In this document: one piece after another, positions 26,493 to 34,651 of the stretch
Layout: each line of letters begins with the position of its first letter
How positions within the stretch are numbered: the stretch's first letter is position 1
Source of the DNA: Sphingorhabdus sp. M41
Lineage (GTDB): Bacteria; Pseudomonadota; Alphaproteobacteria; Sphingomonadales; Sphingomonadaceae
Reading direction: 5' to 3'
DNA: 64,000 nt
Assembly (NCBI RefSeq): GCF_001586275.1
Contig: NZ_CP014545.1
Span: 682,001-746,000, forward strand
The notes under the pieces: model-generated
Seen by the model: the letters and a program-made list of their open reading frames with translations, nothing else
Told to the model about the DNA's origin: nothing
Database searches by the model: none
Position numbers and translations under genes: made by a program

Positions 26493-28202
26493 TCACTCGC
26501 TGATCACCCCGGAGATCGAGAGCAGCATGAAAGCGCGATTGGCCAGCCCGGGGTTGATGATCAGACGTTTGATCAATTGTTCCTGGCTTTCATTTTCGCT
26601 TCCATAAGCAGCGACCAGCTTGTCCCAGGACTCCCGAGAGTCCTCAATCCGGCCATTTTTGGCATAGACCATGGCCATAGCGATGTCATAATAAGGTCCA
26701 ACGCCAGTACTGGACGGCACGATTTTCTCGGCGATTTCCAGTGCTTCCTTGTCCTTGCCTTCCGATAGCAGCGTTAGCACCAGTCCCGTTTCTGCGACGA
26801 TGGAACCGCTGGGGTCGAGGGCGATGGCGCGTCTCAGATATTTATTTGCATCCGGGTCTCCGCAGCCAAATAGAAAGCCGCCAGTCTGAGCCTGAATGGT
26901 TGCTTCATAGGGATCCAGTTCAACCGCTTTTTCAGCAAATTCTTTGCCGCGAGCACAGCTGCGGTTGAAGAAACTGGATCTGGCGAGGGCAAAATTGGCC
27001 GACGCGTCTTCTCTGCCACGAACCATCGCGCGGCGTGCATATTGCAATCCCGCCTCGAAGTCCGGCTCTTTGCCGCTGGATTCTACCCGCAAAAAAGACA
27101 TGAACGATGCAGCGGCAAGAATTTGGCTATCCAACGGATCCGCTTCCAGCGACTTTTTTATGCATGATTCAACGACCGGCAACAGATCAGGATCGCGATT
27201 GGCACGATAGTTTTCGAACCGGAGAAGACAGGAATAACCAATCATGGCGCCGTCGGGCAGATGTTTGCGCTGGTCGGTGGCAATCACTCCATAAATGCTG
27301 GCAATGCGACTGGCTACCGGACCAAGTTTTTCAGGATATTCAGACATTGAATCAGGCAACACCAGAGTTGTCGACCAGATGGTCTCCTTCTCTATCAACG
27401 ATGTCAGCGAAAAGTTGATTTCGGGTCCGGCTGCCCCTTCGACTATCTGGCTTTTGAACAGATAGGCGTTCTGATCCTGATCTGAATTGATGTCTGACCC
27501 GTTTGCTGCTGCCAGGCGTACTTGCGCTGAACGGGCGAAGGCATCTTCAAAAAAATGTTGGATGCCCGAAGCTCTTCCGCTGGTTGAAACTCCGGAATCC
27601 TGTCGGGTGACGGCAACGTAAATTTTCGGAGCCATGGTATATCGGTCCGAATTTAATTCCGTGCCGGATGAATTCGGGTTGCTGGTGTTCAGCAACCAGA
27701 TGAGGTCGGCTCCGGCTATGATCAGCAAGGCAGCGATTCCGAATGTTATCCACCGGTTCTTGAACCACAGATCCAGCTTGGTCTCGGTTGGTGCGGGGAT
27801 ATTGAGATCAACATCATCCGATGTTGTTGCAATCGGTAGCTCTTCCAGCTCAGCATCATTCACCTCGATTTCGACGGCATAATGGCCAATCGGAATATGC
27901 AGCCGGGTCGCACTGTGGTGAGCGGCATAATGAGCGGATAGCATTTTTCGCAGCCTGCCCACTTGTACGCGCGGATAGCTGTCAGCCTGAACATCAAAAT
28001 CTTCGGTGCGACCAAGTCCGTCCACGGCAACCTGATAGGCCTTGGGTGGATTGGCCGGATTGGAAATGGCTTCTTCAACCAGATAGCTCAACAGTTGCGA
28101 CATGACTGGCGAGCGAATGAAATCGGGCGATTGCAGAAGCATATGTGTTTCCGCACGGAGCAGCTTGGCTCGACGTTCCTCCGAAATCGGCGAGGATGTC
28201 AT
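26493..28202 (-). CDS. Membrane-spanning TPR protein with CadC-like arrangement
   Basis: 569 residues. The N-terminal cytoplasmic domain (FIRSPVMSQLLSYLVEEA, KAYQVAVDGLGR, PRVQVGRLRKML) is a conserved module found in front of TPR and cyclase-like proteins in alphaproteobacteria. One membrane helix (WITFGIAALLIIAGADLIWL) lies at about 151-171. The periplasmic part carries tetratricopeptide-like helices from about 350 to the end (ASANFALARSSFFNRSCARG, AVELDPYEATIQAQTGGFLF). I infer a one-component transmembrane sensor or scaffold. It is the last gene of a loose minus-strand group of regulators and accessory genes. Confidence 0.7.
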   Translation of the reverse strand: MTSSPISEERRAKLLRAETHMLLQSPDFIRSPVMSQLLSYLVEEAISNPANPPKAYQVAVDGLGRTEDFDVQADSYPRVQVGRLRKMLSAHYAAHHSATRLHIPIGHYAVEIEVNDAELEELPIATTSDDVDLNIPAPTETKLDLWFKNRWITFGIAALLIIAGADLIWLLNTSNPNSSGTELNSDRYTMAPKIYVAVTRQDSGVSTSGRASGIQHFFEDAFARSAQVRLAAANGSDINSDQDQNAYLFKSQIVEGAAGPEINFSLTSLIEKETIWSTTLVLPDSMSEYPEKLGPVASRIASIYGVIATDQRKHLPDGAMIGYSCLLRFENYRANRDPDLLPVVESCIKKSLEADPLDSQILAAASFMSFLRVESSGKEPDFEAGLQYARRAMVRGREDASANFALARSSFFNRSCARGKEFAEKAVELDPYEATIQAQTGGFLFGCGDPDANKYLRRAIALDPSGSIVAETGLVLTLLSEGKDKEALEIAEKIVPSSTGVGPYYDIAMAMVYAKNGRIEDSRESWDKLVAAYGSENESQEQLIKRLIINPGLANRAFMLLSISGVISE

Positions 28203-28263
28203 TTCGGTCTCCCTTCGAATTTATCGCTACCAGAAATAAGCGCTATCTGCACAAGCCAAATGA

Positions 28264-29028
28264 TCACTGAAATGCCACTCGGTCTCGAAGACTGATCCAG
28301 CCTTCACTGCCGACGATGATATGATCGTGCACGGTCAATCCGAGTTCTTTACCGGCTTTTAGCAGGCGGCGGGTGGCATCGATATCGCCCTCGCTGGGAT
28401 TGGGATCACCGGACGGATGATTATGCGCAAGGATCAGGGCGGTTGCATCCAAAGCTAGCGCACGTTTCAATATCTCGCGCGGATAAATGGGGGCTTCCGA
28501 AATAGTCCCTCTGCTCACGACTTCGTCGCTGATAAGCCGGTTCCTGCTATCCAGAAACAGGACCCGCACCTCTTCGACCGGCAAACGCGCCATGGCCACG
28601 ATAAGATATTCGATGACGTCCGTAGCCTTGGACAGGCAAATCCGGTCCAGCATCTTGTCCTTGGATGATATGAGCATGGCTTCCCGCACCAGAGACAGGA
28701 TGGCCCGGGCAGGATTGCTCTTGGCTGTCCGGGGATCAGAGTGCAATGCCGCCCCGATCGAACCAAATTCGGTAATTAATGCATCGGCGACGGAAGAAGC
28801 ATTGTCTATTTTCGCAAGGACGAAAAGTCGCTCCAGGATTTGTCGACCCCGTACTGCCGAAGGCGCTGCTGATGACGGTAAGTGCCGGCGGTCAATACAA
28901 TCAGCATCGGATAGGCCCAGACTGCCGCTACTGCTCCATAAGCCTGTGGCATCAGTTCCGGAATAACCATTATCGGCAGGTGCGTGAGCACCTGTATCGA
29001 TTGCATAGCGCATAACCATAAAGTCCAA
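28264..29028 (-). CDS. RadC family JAB/MPN-domain protein
   Basis: Up to 254 residues. The metal-binding motif HNHPSGDPNPSEGDID near residues 215-230 gives the JAMM pattern H-x-H-x10-D, and the helix-hairpin-helix-like part is RQILERLFVLAKIDNASSVA. Despite the RadC name, the biochemical role is unsettled. The start is uncertain: no ATG, GTG or TTG follows the end of the upstream membrane protein gene at 28806, so either the two overlap by about 220 bases or a non-standard start is used. The first 75 residues look unlike RadC. Confidence 0.75.
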   Translation of the reverse strand: MDFMVMRYAIDTGAHAPADNGYSGTDATGLWSSSGSLGLSDADCIDRRHLPSSAAPSAVRGRQILERLFVLAKIDNASSVADALITEFGSIGAALHSDPRTAKSNPARAILSLVREAMLISSKDKMLDRICLSKATDVIEYLIVAMARLPVEEVRVLFLDSRNRLISDEVVSRGTISEAPIYPREILKRALALDATALILAHNHPSGDPNPSEGDIDATRRLLKAGKELGLTVHDHIIVGSEGWISLRDRVAFQ

Positions 29029-29279
29029 TACCTCTCAGCATTTAAGGCAAGATAGAAAAAGCTGCCCAACATCGCTGCATCGACAAGGAAGATTCTCACT
29101 TCAACATGAGAAAATCGATCGGAAACAGGGGCGGCGACCGCGATCGTGAGAAAGAAACCGACCAAAATTATAATGACCGCAAATCGCTCCGGTCTGCCGC
29201 CCCATATCAATCCATAGCTGCAACAAATAATCAGCAGCGCTTGAAACAATTGAATCCTGACCATTATCCTTTCGACCAA
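28806..29279 (-). CDS. Hypothetical integral membrane protein
   Basis: 157 residues from ATG 29279 (or the ATG at 29264). Four to five hydrophobic stretches (FQALLIICCSYGLIWGG, AVIIILVGFFLTIAVAAPV, LVDAAMLGSFFYLALNA, AAVWAYPMLIVLTAGTY), each with aromatic belts, argue for a real membrane protein. No family recognised. Its 3' half overlaps the N-terminal reading of the RadC gene in another frame. Confidence 0.6.
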   Translation of the reverse strand: MVERIMVRIQLFQALLIICCSYGLIWGGRPERFAVIIILVGFFLTIAVAAPVSDRFSHVEVRIFLVDAAMLGSFFYLALNAERYWTLWLCAMQSIQVLTHLPIMVIPELMPQAYGAVAAVWAYPMLIVLTAGTYRHQQRLRQYGVDKSWSDFSSLRK

Positions 29280-29310
29280 AGAAAGTTGATACGGTCAAGC
29301 CTAGCTTGGA

Positions 29311-29679
29311 CTAAGCGGAAGGGACCGCTCTGGGATACACAGCTTCCGGTTCCGAAAGTTCCGCCTGTACCGGAGGACATTCCAGACCATCACCCCAGCT
29401 AACGGCGCGCAATCCAGCATCTTCCCGGTCTTCAGCCAGATGCGCATGCGCTTCCACCACTTCCCGATAACAGCGGGCGGTCTGGGCTGCTGCAGCAATC
29501 AGTTTTTCCGAGGCATCCATCCCGGCAGTCAGGGAAAAACGGGTGCCCGATGCGAGTCGGGCAGCAGCAATGCTGCTCATCAGTTCACCCATCTGAACCA
29601 TGGTCAAATTGAGGGATTTTTCGACCTCGTGGATTTTTTTTGCGATGGGGCGGGCGGCTTCGATACGTTGATTCAACAT
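29311..29679 (-). CDS. Hypothetical helical protein
   Basis: 122 residues from ATG 29679, chosen because GGAGAG lies six bases upstream; an ATG at 29733 would add 18. The sequence is largely helical (IEAARPIAKKIHEVEKSLNL, LMSSIAAARLASGTRFSLTA, SEKLIAAAAQTARCYREVVE), a pattern seen in small sphingomonad proteins of unknown function. It stands between the membrane protein gene and the HTH gene at 29737, on the same strand, so the group may be one operon. Confidence 0.6.
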   Translation of the reverse strand: MLNQRIEAARPIAKKIHEVEKSLNLTMVQMGELMSSIAAARLASGTRFSLTAGMDASEKLIAAAAQTARCYREVVEAHAHLAEDREDAGLRAVSWGDGLECPPVQAELSEPEAVYPRAVPSA

Positions 29680-29736
29680 GTGACTCTCCAGTCGCCGGAT
29701 CATACCGGCGCCGATTGGTGACCAAAATTCCAAGGA

Positions 29737-30258
29737 TTAATTTGGGCTGATCAACCTGCTCACGAGTATTGCGGCAAGGCAGACAAAGGCAAATGCAAAG
29801 GCGAGCTTGACCGATAGGTCGGCGATCGCCCAGATTCGCGCTCCTTTGTTTAGATCGTTACCCAATTCTCCCTGCTTGCGAAACGGCACAGAAAGGAGCG
29901 GGTTGGAGAAAGTGGCATAAGACTGATATGCCGATTGCACTTCCCTGACTCTATCCTGCGACGCTGCCTGATGTCCAGGCAGGGGATAAATTGCGTCGGA
30001 TTCCGGCTTCGTCGCAATCCCAATTTTCTTGGGTACAAAATATTTGGGTTCAAATCCCTCGTGTTCAGCCAGCATCCGGGCGGCAGCCCTGCTGCTCGTC
30101 ACTTCCAGTTTTTGTCGCGCAGACCGCAGCCGTTCGTTGATCACATTGGGCGTGACGTCAATTTCCTGGGCCGCGGTTTTGGCGTCATGACCTAGCAAAA
30201 GCAGGCGCAGCGCCTCCTTTTCATTCTCATTCAGATTGTCGCAAAAAACGCTGGTCAT
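29737..30258 (-). CDS. LuxR-type HTH protein with C-terminal membrane anchor
   Basis: 173 residues. A LuxR/sigma-4-like helix-turn-helix occupies about 8-65 (LNENEKEALRLLLLGHDAKT, VTPNVINERLRSARQKLEV). The C terminus has a single predicted membrane helix (AFAFAFVCLAAILVSRLI, about 153-170). I infer a membrane-tethered DNA-binding protein, perhaps released or regulated at the membrane. Its neighbours include the TPR transmembrane protein with a similar logic. No receiver or ligand domain is present. Confidence 0.72.
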   Translation of the reverse strand: MTSVFCDNLNENEKEALRLLLLGHDAKTAAQEIDVTPNVINERLRSARQKLEVTSSRAAARMLAEHEGFEPKYFVPKKIGIATKPESDAIYPLPGHQAASQDRVREVQSAYQSYATFSNPLLSVPFRKQGELGNDLNKGARIWAIADLSVKLAFAFAFVCLAAILVSRLISPN

Positions 30259-30861
30259 ATTTTGCTCATACGACAGGGACGTTGATTTGGCAAAAAATAC
30301 ATGGTCAACATAGCGGCAAACTCTCCCTTCCCGTAGCGCAAAAACGTGAATTTCATATGGTTTTGCTGGGGTTAAATCTCATGTTACCGCTACAAGGAGT
30401 AAATTTAATTCGATAACAAATTCCTAATATCGCAGCAATTCAGCCGGATCTGCGTTGGTTTCATTAACTTGTAACGCTCGAATTGCCGGTGACACGGGTT
30501 CAACCTCAAGAATGTCGGCAAATCAGCCCATAAACATGCTTGTTCGGCAAGAAGCCCTTGCGATTGTTTGTTCGGAAAGGCGGTACAACGGTTCTGGCTC
30601 TGCCTGAGTCCGAGTCCCTCCGCTGAAGAATGGGTATCGCATGCAGCAATGGAATACTCTGGTCAGTATTTTGTCGCTGTATCGGGCTTTTCAGCCAGTT
30701 CAAGAGGAGCGTTGAACCCGCTAAGCTTCTCTGAACATACAGATCCGGGTTGATCCATATTCTCCCATGAGTGGATCAACCCGGAGATGATATTACGGTC
30801 TGAGTGCAACCGATCGAGTGAATTTGAGTAGTATAGTAGTAGAGTAGAGATTGTAATCGTC
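30259..30861. other. 600-base gap without a convincing gene
   Basis: Short open frames exist on both strands but none has a good ribosome binding site or family resemblance. The stretch is AT-rich near 30290-30470. It contains one long perfect hairpin (30744-30885 region: arms 30744-30757 and 30772-30785) and a run of AGTAGT-like repeats at 30826-30848 just before the gene at 30862. A small RNA or a regulatory leader is possible. Confidence 0.4.
30744..30785. repeat. Perfect 14-bp inverted repeat (hairpin)
   Basis: TCCGGGTTGATCCA pairs with TGGATCAACCCGGA across a 14-base loop. There is no T-run on either side, so it does not look like an intrinsic terminator. It lies 76 bases upstream of the small membrane protein gene and may be an RNA structure or an operator. 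Confidence 0.5.
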
Positions 30862-31062
30862 ATGATTAAACGCGATTTGAACAGCTTCACCCGGCGAGAA
30901 AAAGAACTTTTTCTCGGTCACTTGGTGACGTGGGGCGCGATTATTTCTGCCTTTGTTCTGGCGGTCGTCTTGTCACCGGTGGTCGCTGCGGAGCAGGATG
31001 AACCTGCCGCAACCATCCGTGCGGATGCCGACACCGATATCGTGATGAGTGACAAGGGCTGA
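30862..31062 (+). CDS. Small single-pass membrane protein
   Basis: 66 residues. A basic start (MIKRDLNSFTRREKELFLGH) precedes one membrane segment (WGAIISAFVLAVVLSPVVA) and an acidic tail (EQDEPAATIRADADTDIVMS). Function unknown. The promoter may involve the repeat-rich stretch just upstream. Confidence 0.5.
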   Translation: MIKRDLNSFTRREKELFLGHLVTWGAIISAFVLAVVLSPVVAAEQDEPAATIRADADTDIVMSDKG

Positions 31063-31146
31063 TCAGCAACTGACTCACTATCGCCAGCATGTCGTCTGGC
31101 GCATCATCTTAACCTCGCACCCTTGATCTGCGATGCTATAAAGGGC

Positions 31147-31344
31147 CTATAACGGGCGCGCTTCTTCCACCAACATCACCGGAATTCCATCCCGTATCGG
31201 ATAGGCCAGACCCGCTGCTTCACTGATGAGCTCCTGCGCTTCTGTATCATGAACCAGCGCAGTCCGTGTTATCGGGCAGACCAATATGCTCAGCAATTGT
31301 GGATCAATTGCCTGCAGCTCGTCTTTTGCACCCTGAATGCTCAT
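31147..31344 (-). CDS. Trm112 family protein
   Basis: 65 residues, the usual size. [17 protein letters not shown] and [19 protein letters not shown] match the Trm112/YcaR family. Only one cysteine of the usual zinc set is present (LVCPIT), as in many bacterial members. Family members activate methyltransferases or are of unknown function. It overlaps the upstream Lon-N gene by four bases (ATGA). Confidence 0.88.
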   Translation of the reverse strand: MSIQGAKDELQAIDPQLLSILVCPITRTALVHDTEAQELISEAAGLAYPIRDGIPVMLVEEARPL

Positions 31345-31961
31345 TGTAAGGTAACGCGGTCATCGTCGCCATCCTGGCGGCCGAAAAACTGCAGCAGCTG
31401 AATGATCAGTTCGGCGCGATTGGCGAGGCCATCGACTTCCAGCAAAGCCTGTTTAGACGCGGCGTCAAAAGGGGCAATCTGCGCGATGCCGTTGACAAAG
31501 GCCATGTCGTCGAGCCGCCCGATACTGTCCCAGTCAACCTGATAGCCTTGCAGTTCAGCAAATTTGCGCGACTCTATTTCGAGCGCAGCGCGTTCGGCGC
31601 TGGCCAATACTTCGTCCAGTTCCTGGTCGTCCTCAATCTCGGCCCTTACCTGGCGAAAGGCGGTGGATGCGTCGATTTCCTCGACAATCCGGAATCGCGC
31701 CACGCCTTCCAGCACCACATTGAAGCGCCCGTCATCCAGCGCCTCGATATCGATGATCTTGCCGAGGCAGCCAATATCGAACAGGGCAGGGTGATCGCCC
31801 GCTTCCTTCGGCTGGACCATGCCGATCCTACGATCACGCGCCATCGCGTCATTGATCAGCGCGCGATAGCGTTCCTCGAATATGTGCAGCGGCAGATGCA
31901 TGCCGGGAAACAGCAACGCACCAGCCAGCGGGAAGATAGAAAGTCTTTTGGTTTCGCTCAT
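31341..31961 (-). CDS. LON peptidase substrate-binding domain protein
   Basis: 206 residues from ATG 31961, which overlaps the ybbN stop by 4 bases. The Lon N-domain is evident from the start: [62 protein letters not shown]. No AAA or protease domain follows, so it is a stand-alone adaptor-like protein. Its coupling with ybbN and the Trm112-like gene is a common alphaproteobacterial arrangement and suggests protein quality control. Confidence 0.88.
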   Translation of the reverse strand: MSETKRLSIFPLAGALLFPGMHLPLHIFEERYRALINDAMARDRRIGMVQPKEAGDHPALFDIGCLGKIIDIEALDDGRFNVVLEGVARFRIVEEIDASTAFRQVRAEIEDDQELDEVLASAERAALEIESRKFAELQGYQVDWDSIGRLDDMAFVNGIAQIAPFDAASKQALLEVDGLANRAELIIQLLQFFGRQDGDDDRVTLQ

Positions 31962-32866
31962 CCGAACAGCACGGCGCTGAGCTTGCGGCGGGTCGCAGCC
32001 ACCCATTCGTCCTCAAGGCCGACCATTTCGAACAATGACAGCAGTTTCTGCCGCGCCGCGCCGTCATTCCACTCCTTGTCGGCAGCGATGATGGTCAAAA
32101 GATGCTCGGCCGCAGCGTCATGGTCGCCGGTAGCGATCAGTGCGACGGCGAGATCGAATCGGGCCTGATGATCCTTGCTATTAGCAGCCACAGCCGCCTC
32201 CATCGCCGCCAGCGCGCCGGCATCGGGCTTGTCCTTGGCCAGTTGCAGGGTTGTCTGCGCGCGTTCGATCGCGGGGTCGCTGCGCAGCTCGTCCGGCAAT
32301 CCGGCGAGCGCGGCTTCTGCCTGCTCTATATGGTCTGCCGCAACCAGCGCGCGAATCAGTCCGCCGACTGCCTCGACATTATCGGGCGCCATATCGGCAA
32401 TCTGCGCGAAAATCCCGGCAGCACGCTCGGCATCGCCTTCGCCCAGCACTTCTTCGCCCATCGCGAGCAAAGGCGCGATATCCTGTTCGGGCTCCGCTCC
32501 GCCGCCAACAGGCAGCTTTTCGAGCAACTGGTCAAGCGCGCCGGTCAATTGGCTTTCGCTGCGGGCGCTTGTCAGGTCCGCGACCGGCTTGCCCTGAAAA
32601 ATCGCATAAACGGTAGGGATCGACTGCACCTGGAACTGGGCAGCGATAAATTTATTCTCGTCGACATTGATCTTGGCCAGTATCACGCCCTTGTCGGCAT
32701 AAGCCGCGGCCACTTTCTCCAGCAACGGCGTCAGCGCCTTGCACGGCCCGCACCATTCCGCCCAGAAATCGAGAATGACGAGCTTGTCCATGCTCGGTGT
32801 CACGACTTCCCGCTGGAAGACTTCTACCGCTTTTTGTTCTTCGACTGTCAGTCCTGCTGTTGCCAC
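31958..32866 (-). CDS. ybbN: Thioredoxin/TPR co-chaperone YbbN (CnoX-like)
   Basis: 302 residues. The thioredoxin domain is at about 10-115 with an intact active site (DFWAEWCGPCKALTPLLEKV). The rest is tetratricopeptide-like (AERAAGIFAQIADMAPDNVE, AEAALAGLPDELRSDP). In E. coli, CnoX protects substrates from oxidation and passes them to chaperones; an intact CxxC is usual outside Enterobacteria. It is the first gene of a three-gene operon with the Lon-N and Trm112-like genes. Confidence 0.87.
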   Translation of the reverse strand: MATAGLTVEEQKAVEVFQREVVTPSMDKLVILDFWAEWCGPCKALTPLLEKVAAAYADKGVILAKINVDENKFIAAQFQVQSIPTVYAIFQGKPVADLTSARSESQLTGALDQLLEKLPVGGGAEPEQDIAPLLAMGEEVLGEGDAERAAGIFAQIADMAPDNVEAVGGLIRALVAADHIEQAEAALAGLPDELRSDPAIERAQTTLQLAKDKPDAGALAAMEAAVAANSKDHQARFDLAVALIATGDHDAAAEHLLTIIAADKEWNDGAARQKLLSLFEMVGLEDEWVAATRRKLSAVLFG

Positions 32867-33087
32867 GTGATGCTCCTGTTATAGCGCGGGACCAATGCCC
32901 GGACGCGCGCTCAAATCGTTTAACTTGTGGGCTTTATGTGGGGAGCGGGACGCCAATGCCAAGGATATTTTTGCATTTGTAGTGAACTAGGCGTTGATTG
33001 GGGCTTGCGGGGTATAAAAACCCATGCTAACCGCGCGCCTCAACTGCTGCTGACCAAGTGATTACCCAAGTGTCGCAGCAACGCCGA

Positions 33088-33162
33088 GCGGGCGTAGCTC
33101 AGGGGTAGAGCACAACCTTGCCAAGGTTGGGGTCGAGAGTTCGAATCTCTTCGCCCGCTCCA
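33088..33162 (+). tRNA. tRNA-Gly (GCC)
   Basis: A complete cloverleaf with CCA encoded at 33160-33162: acceptor arms GCGGGCG and CGCCCGC, D-arm GCTC/GAGC, anticodon stem CAACC/GGTTG with loop TTGCCAA (anticodon GCC at 33120-33122), and T-arm GAGAG-TTCGAAT-CTCTT (one wobble). Its 3' part, from the anticodon loop on, is repeated at 48286-48337, so it serves as the integration site of the island. Confidence 0.96.
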
Positions 33163-33169
33163 GTTTTTC
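33118..33169 (+). repeat. Left attachment repeat (attL), within tRNA-Gly
   Basis: 52 bases identical to 48286-48337. It runs from the anticodon loop (TTGCCAAGGTTGG...) through the CCA end to a short T-run (CCAGTTTTTC). After it the two sites differ (C on the left, GG on the right). Confidence 0.93.
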
Positions 33170-33431
33170 CAAATAATTTCAACATTTTATGCAGATCGCG
33201 GCGGCGCGAAATCTGCTTCCCCGCTCCAGACTCTGCGTCGGGTAAGCATGGGGGAAGCAGTTGGCAGCGTTTCATGGCGTGGATTTGGGTGTGCATTGCG
33301 ACAATTTGCTACAAACGAAGCCAAGCTGCAAGGCGACTCTGCACCGAAAATTTGATGCTAAGGATATATACCCTTGCATATCCAACTTTCAAAAGCGGCT
33401 GAGGAGTCTAATGGCGCTGAGATCACAGAGT
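33170..33431. other. Left island end, non-coding, with inverted repeat
   Basis: No gene is supported. CTGCTTCCCC at 33213-33222 is inverted as GGGGAAGCAG at 33251-33260 and is mirrored at the right end of the island (48106-48155). These probably are integrase or excisionase arm sites. The tail of this stretch lies downstream of the cysteine desulfurase stop. Confidence 0.55.
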
Positions 33432-34571
33432 TCAACAGTCGTTGAGTACGTCAACAATGTGTCTTATTGCTTGATCTGCCTGTTCGTTGTTCGAAAACCT
33501 ACCGAAACTGAATCGGATACACTCGGATGCAGTTTCGTAGTCAAATCCCATGGCCCGTAAAACGTGAGAGGGTTCGATTGAACCAGAGGAACAAGCTGAT
33601 TGAGTTGATGCAGCAATCTTCGGCTGTAATCTAGCGAGAAGATCTGATGCATCTCGCCCCGGAAAATGCATGAGCGCATTTCCCGGGTGCCGTCGCTCGA
33701 GTGAACCAATCAAGCTAGCTATTCGTTTCTCTGCGAGACTTTTTATAAAGCGATTGCGTATCGCAGCAATTGTGCCACGCTCACTTGATCCATTGTCTGA
33801 GACGAGCCGGCAGGCTTCTCCAAAGCCCATAATTAGCTCTGTTGGCATTGTGCCGCCACGGCGTCCCCCTTGTTGTCCTGCACCGACAATAATAGGCTTT
33901 ATCTGATCCGACAGGCCAGGACCTGTCAACAGTGCTCCGATGCCTTTGGGACCGTAAATCTTGTGCGCCGAAACTGTTGCGAAAGCGATGTCAAGATTAA
34001 GCAGATCAATATCCATTGCAAGAGGTGCTTGCGAAAGATCGACGTGTAGCAGAATTCCTCGGCTTCTGCAGAGATCTGAATGGGCAGTAAGATCCGAAAT
34101 TGCACCATTCTCATTATTGACGCCGACAATCGATACCAGAGCCGTGGAGTCATTTAGCAATGTTCTTAGGTGATGGTGGTCGGGTGCGCCATGTTTATTA
34201 AGAGCTATTCGCTTGACCGTTAACCGACTATTTTCCGCTTCATTCAAAATTGAGCCATGGTCAGCAGCGCCGATTAAAAGCTCCGTGCGCTGTGAACTAG
34301 AAGCTATTGCTTCGGCCGTCCTGACGGCCATTGCATTAGACTCACTTGCTCCGGATGTGAAAATAACGTCTTCACCTTGAAGGCCAAAGAGTTCTCCTAC
34401 CTGCGCGCTTGCCACCTTAATGGCAGCGGCGGCGCGCCATCCGAGCACATGATCTGCCGAGTGCGGATTGGCAAAATGCGCTGCTGAAGCTGTATGGATC
34501 ACCCGCAAAACACGCTCATCGACGGGAGTCGATGCTTGGTAGTCAAGGTAGATTGTTTGCCCAACCTGCAT
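33432..34571 (-). CDS. Cysteine desulfurase, SspA/DndA-like
   Basis: 379 residues of a class V PLP enzyme. Motifs: IYLDYQASTPVDERV, FTSGASESNAMAV, PLP lysine K204 in VSAHKIYGPKG, QQGGRRGGTMPTELI and the catalytic cysteine C326 in TQSACSSGSIEPSHVLRAMG. It releases sulfur from cysteine as a persulfide. Its position, 59-80 bases from and divergent to the DUF4007-ATPase-PAPS reductase operon, argues that it supplies sulfur for DNA phosphorothioation and not for housekeeping Fe-S assembly. No IscU or Suf partner is nearby. Codon use is AT-richer than in the flanks. Confidence 0.9.
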   Translation of the reverse strand: MQVGQTIYLDYQASTPVDERVLRVIHTASAAHFANPHSADHVLGWRAAAAIKVASAQVGELFGLQGEDVIFTSGASESNAMAVRTAEAIASSSQRTELLIGAADHGSILNEAENSRLTVKRIALNKHGAPDHHHLRTLLNDSTALVSIVGVNNENGAISDLTAHSDLCRSRGILLHVDLSQAPLAMDIDLLNLDIAFATVSAHKIYGPKGIGALLTGPGLSDQIKPIIVGAGQQGGRRGGTMPTELIMGFGEACRLVSDNGSSERGTIAAIRNRFIKSLAEKRIASLIGSLERRHPGNALMHFPGRDASDLLARLQPKIAASTQSACSSGSIEPSHVLRAMGFDYETASECIRFSFGRFSNNEQADQAIRHIVDVLNDC

Positions 34572-34613
34572 ATTAACCCCGATGTTGGAAGAACTCGCCT
34601 GTAGCCCTTATAA

Positions 34614-34628
34614 ACAAATTTGTATACT
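34614..34628. promoter_or_regulatory. Candidate divergent promoter/operator of the Ssp-type locus
   Basis: ACAAATTTGT (34614-34623) is a perfect palindrome in the short space between the divergent sspA- and sspB-like genes. It overlaps a -10-like TATACT at 34623-34628 for the forward operon; TATAA on the other strand could serve the desulfurase gene. A repressor site is inferred. Confidence 0.4.
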
Positions 34629-34651
34629 GGATGATGTCACCAGGAGGTAGA

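Noticed and set aside
30506-30703. 65-residue minus-strand frame in the 30.3-30.9 kb gap
   Set aside because: Composition and lack of start signals do not support coding.
33099-33296. Minus-strand reading frame containing GAGEEIRTLDPNLGK
   Set aside because: It is the antisense translation of the tRNA-Gly gene, a well-known false annotation. The same text recurs at 47961-48494 over attR.
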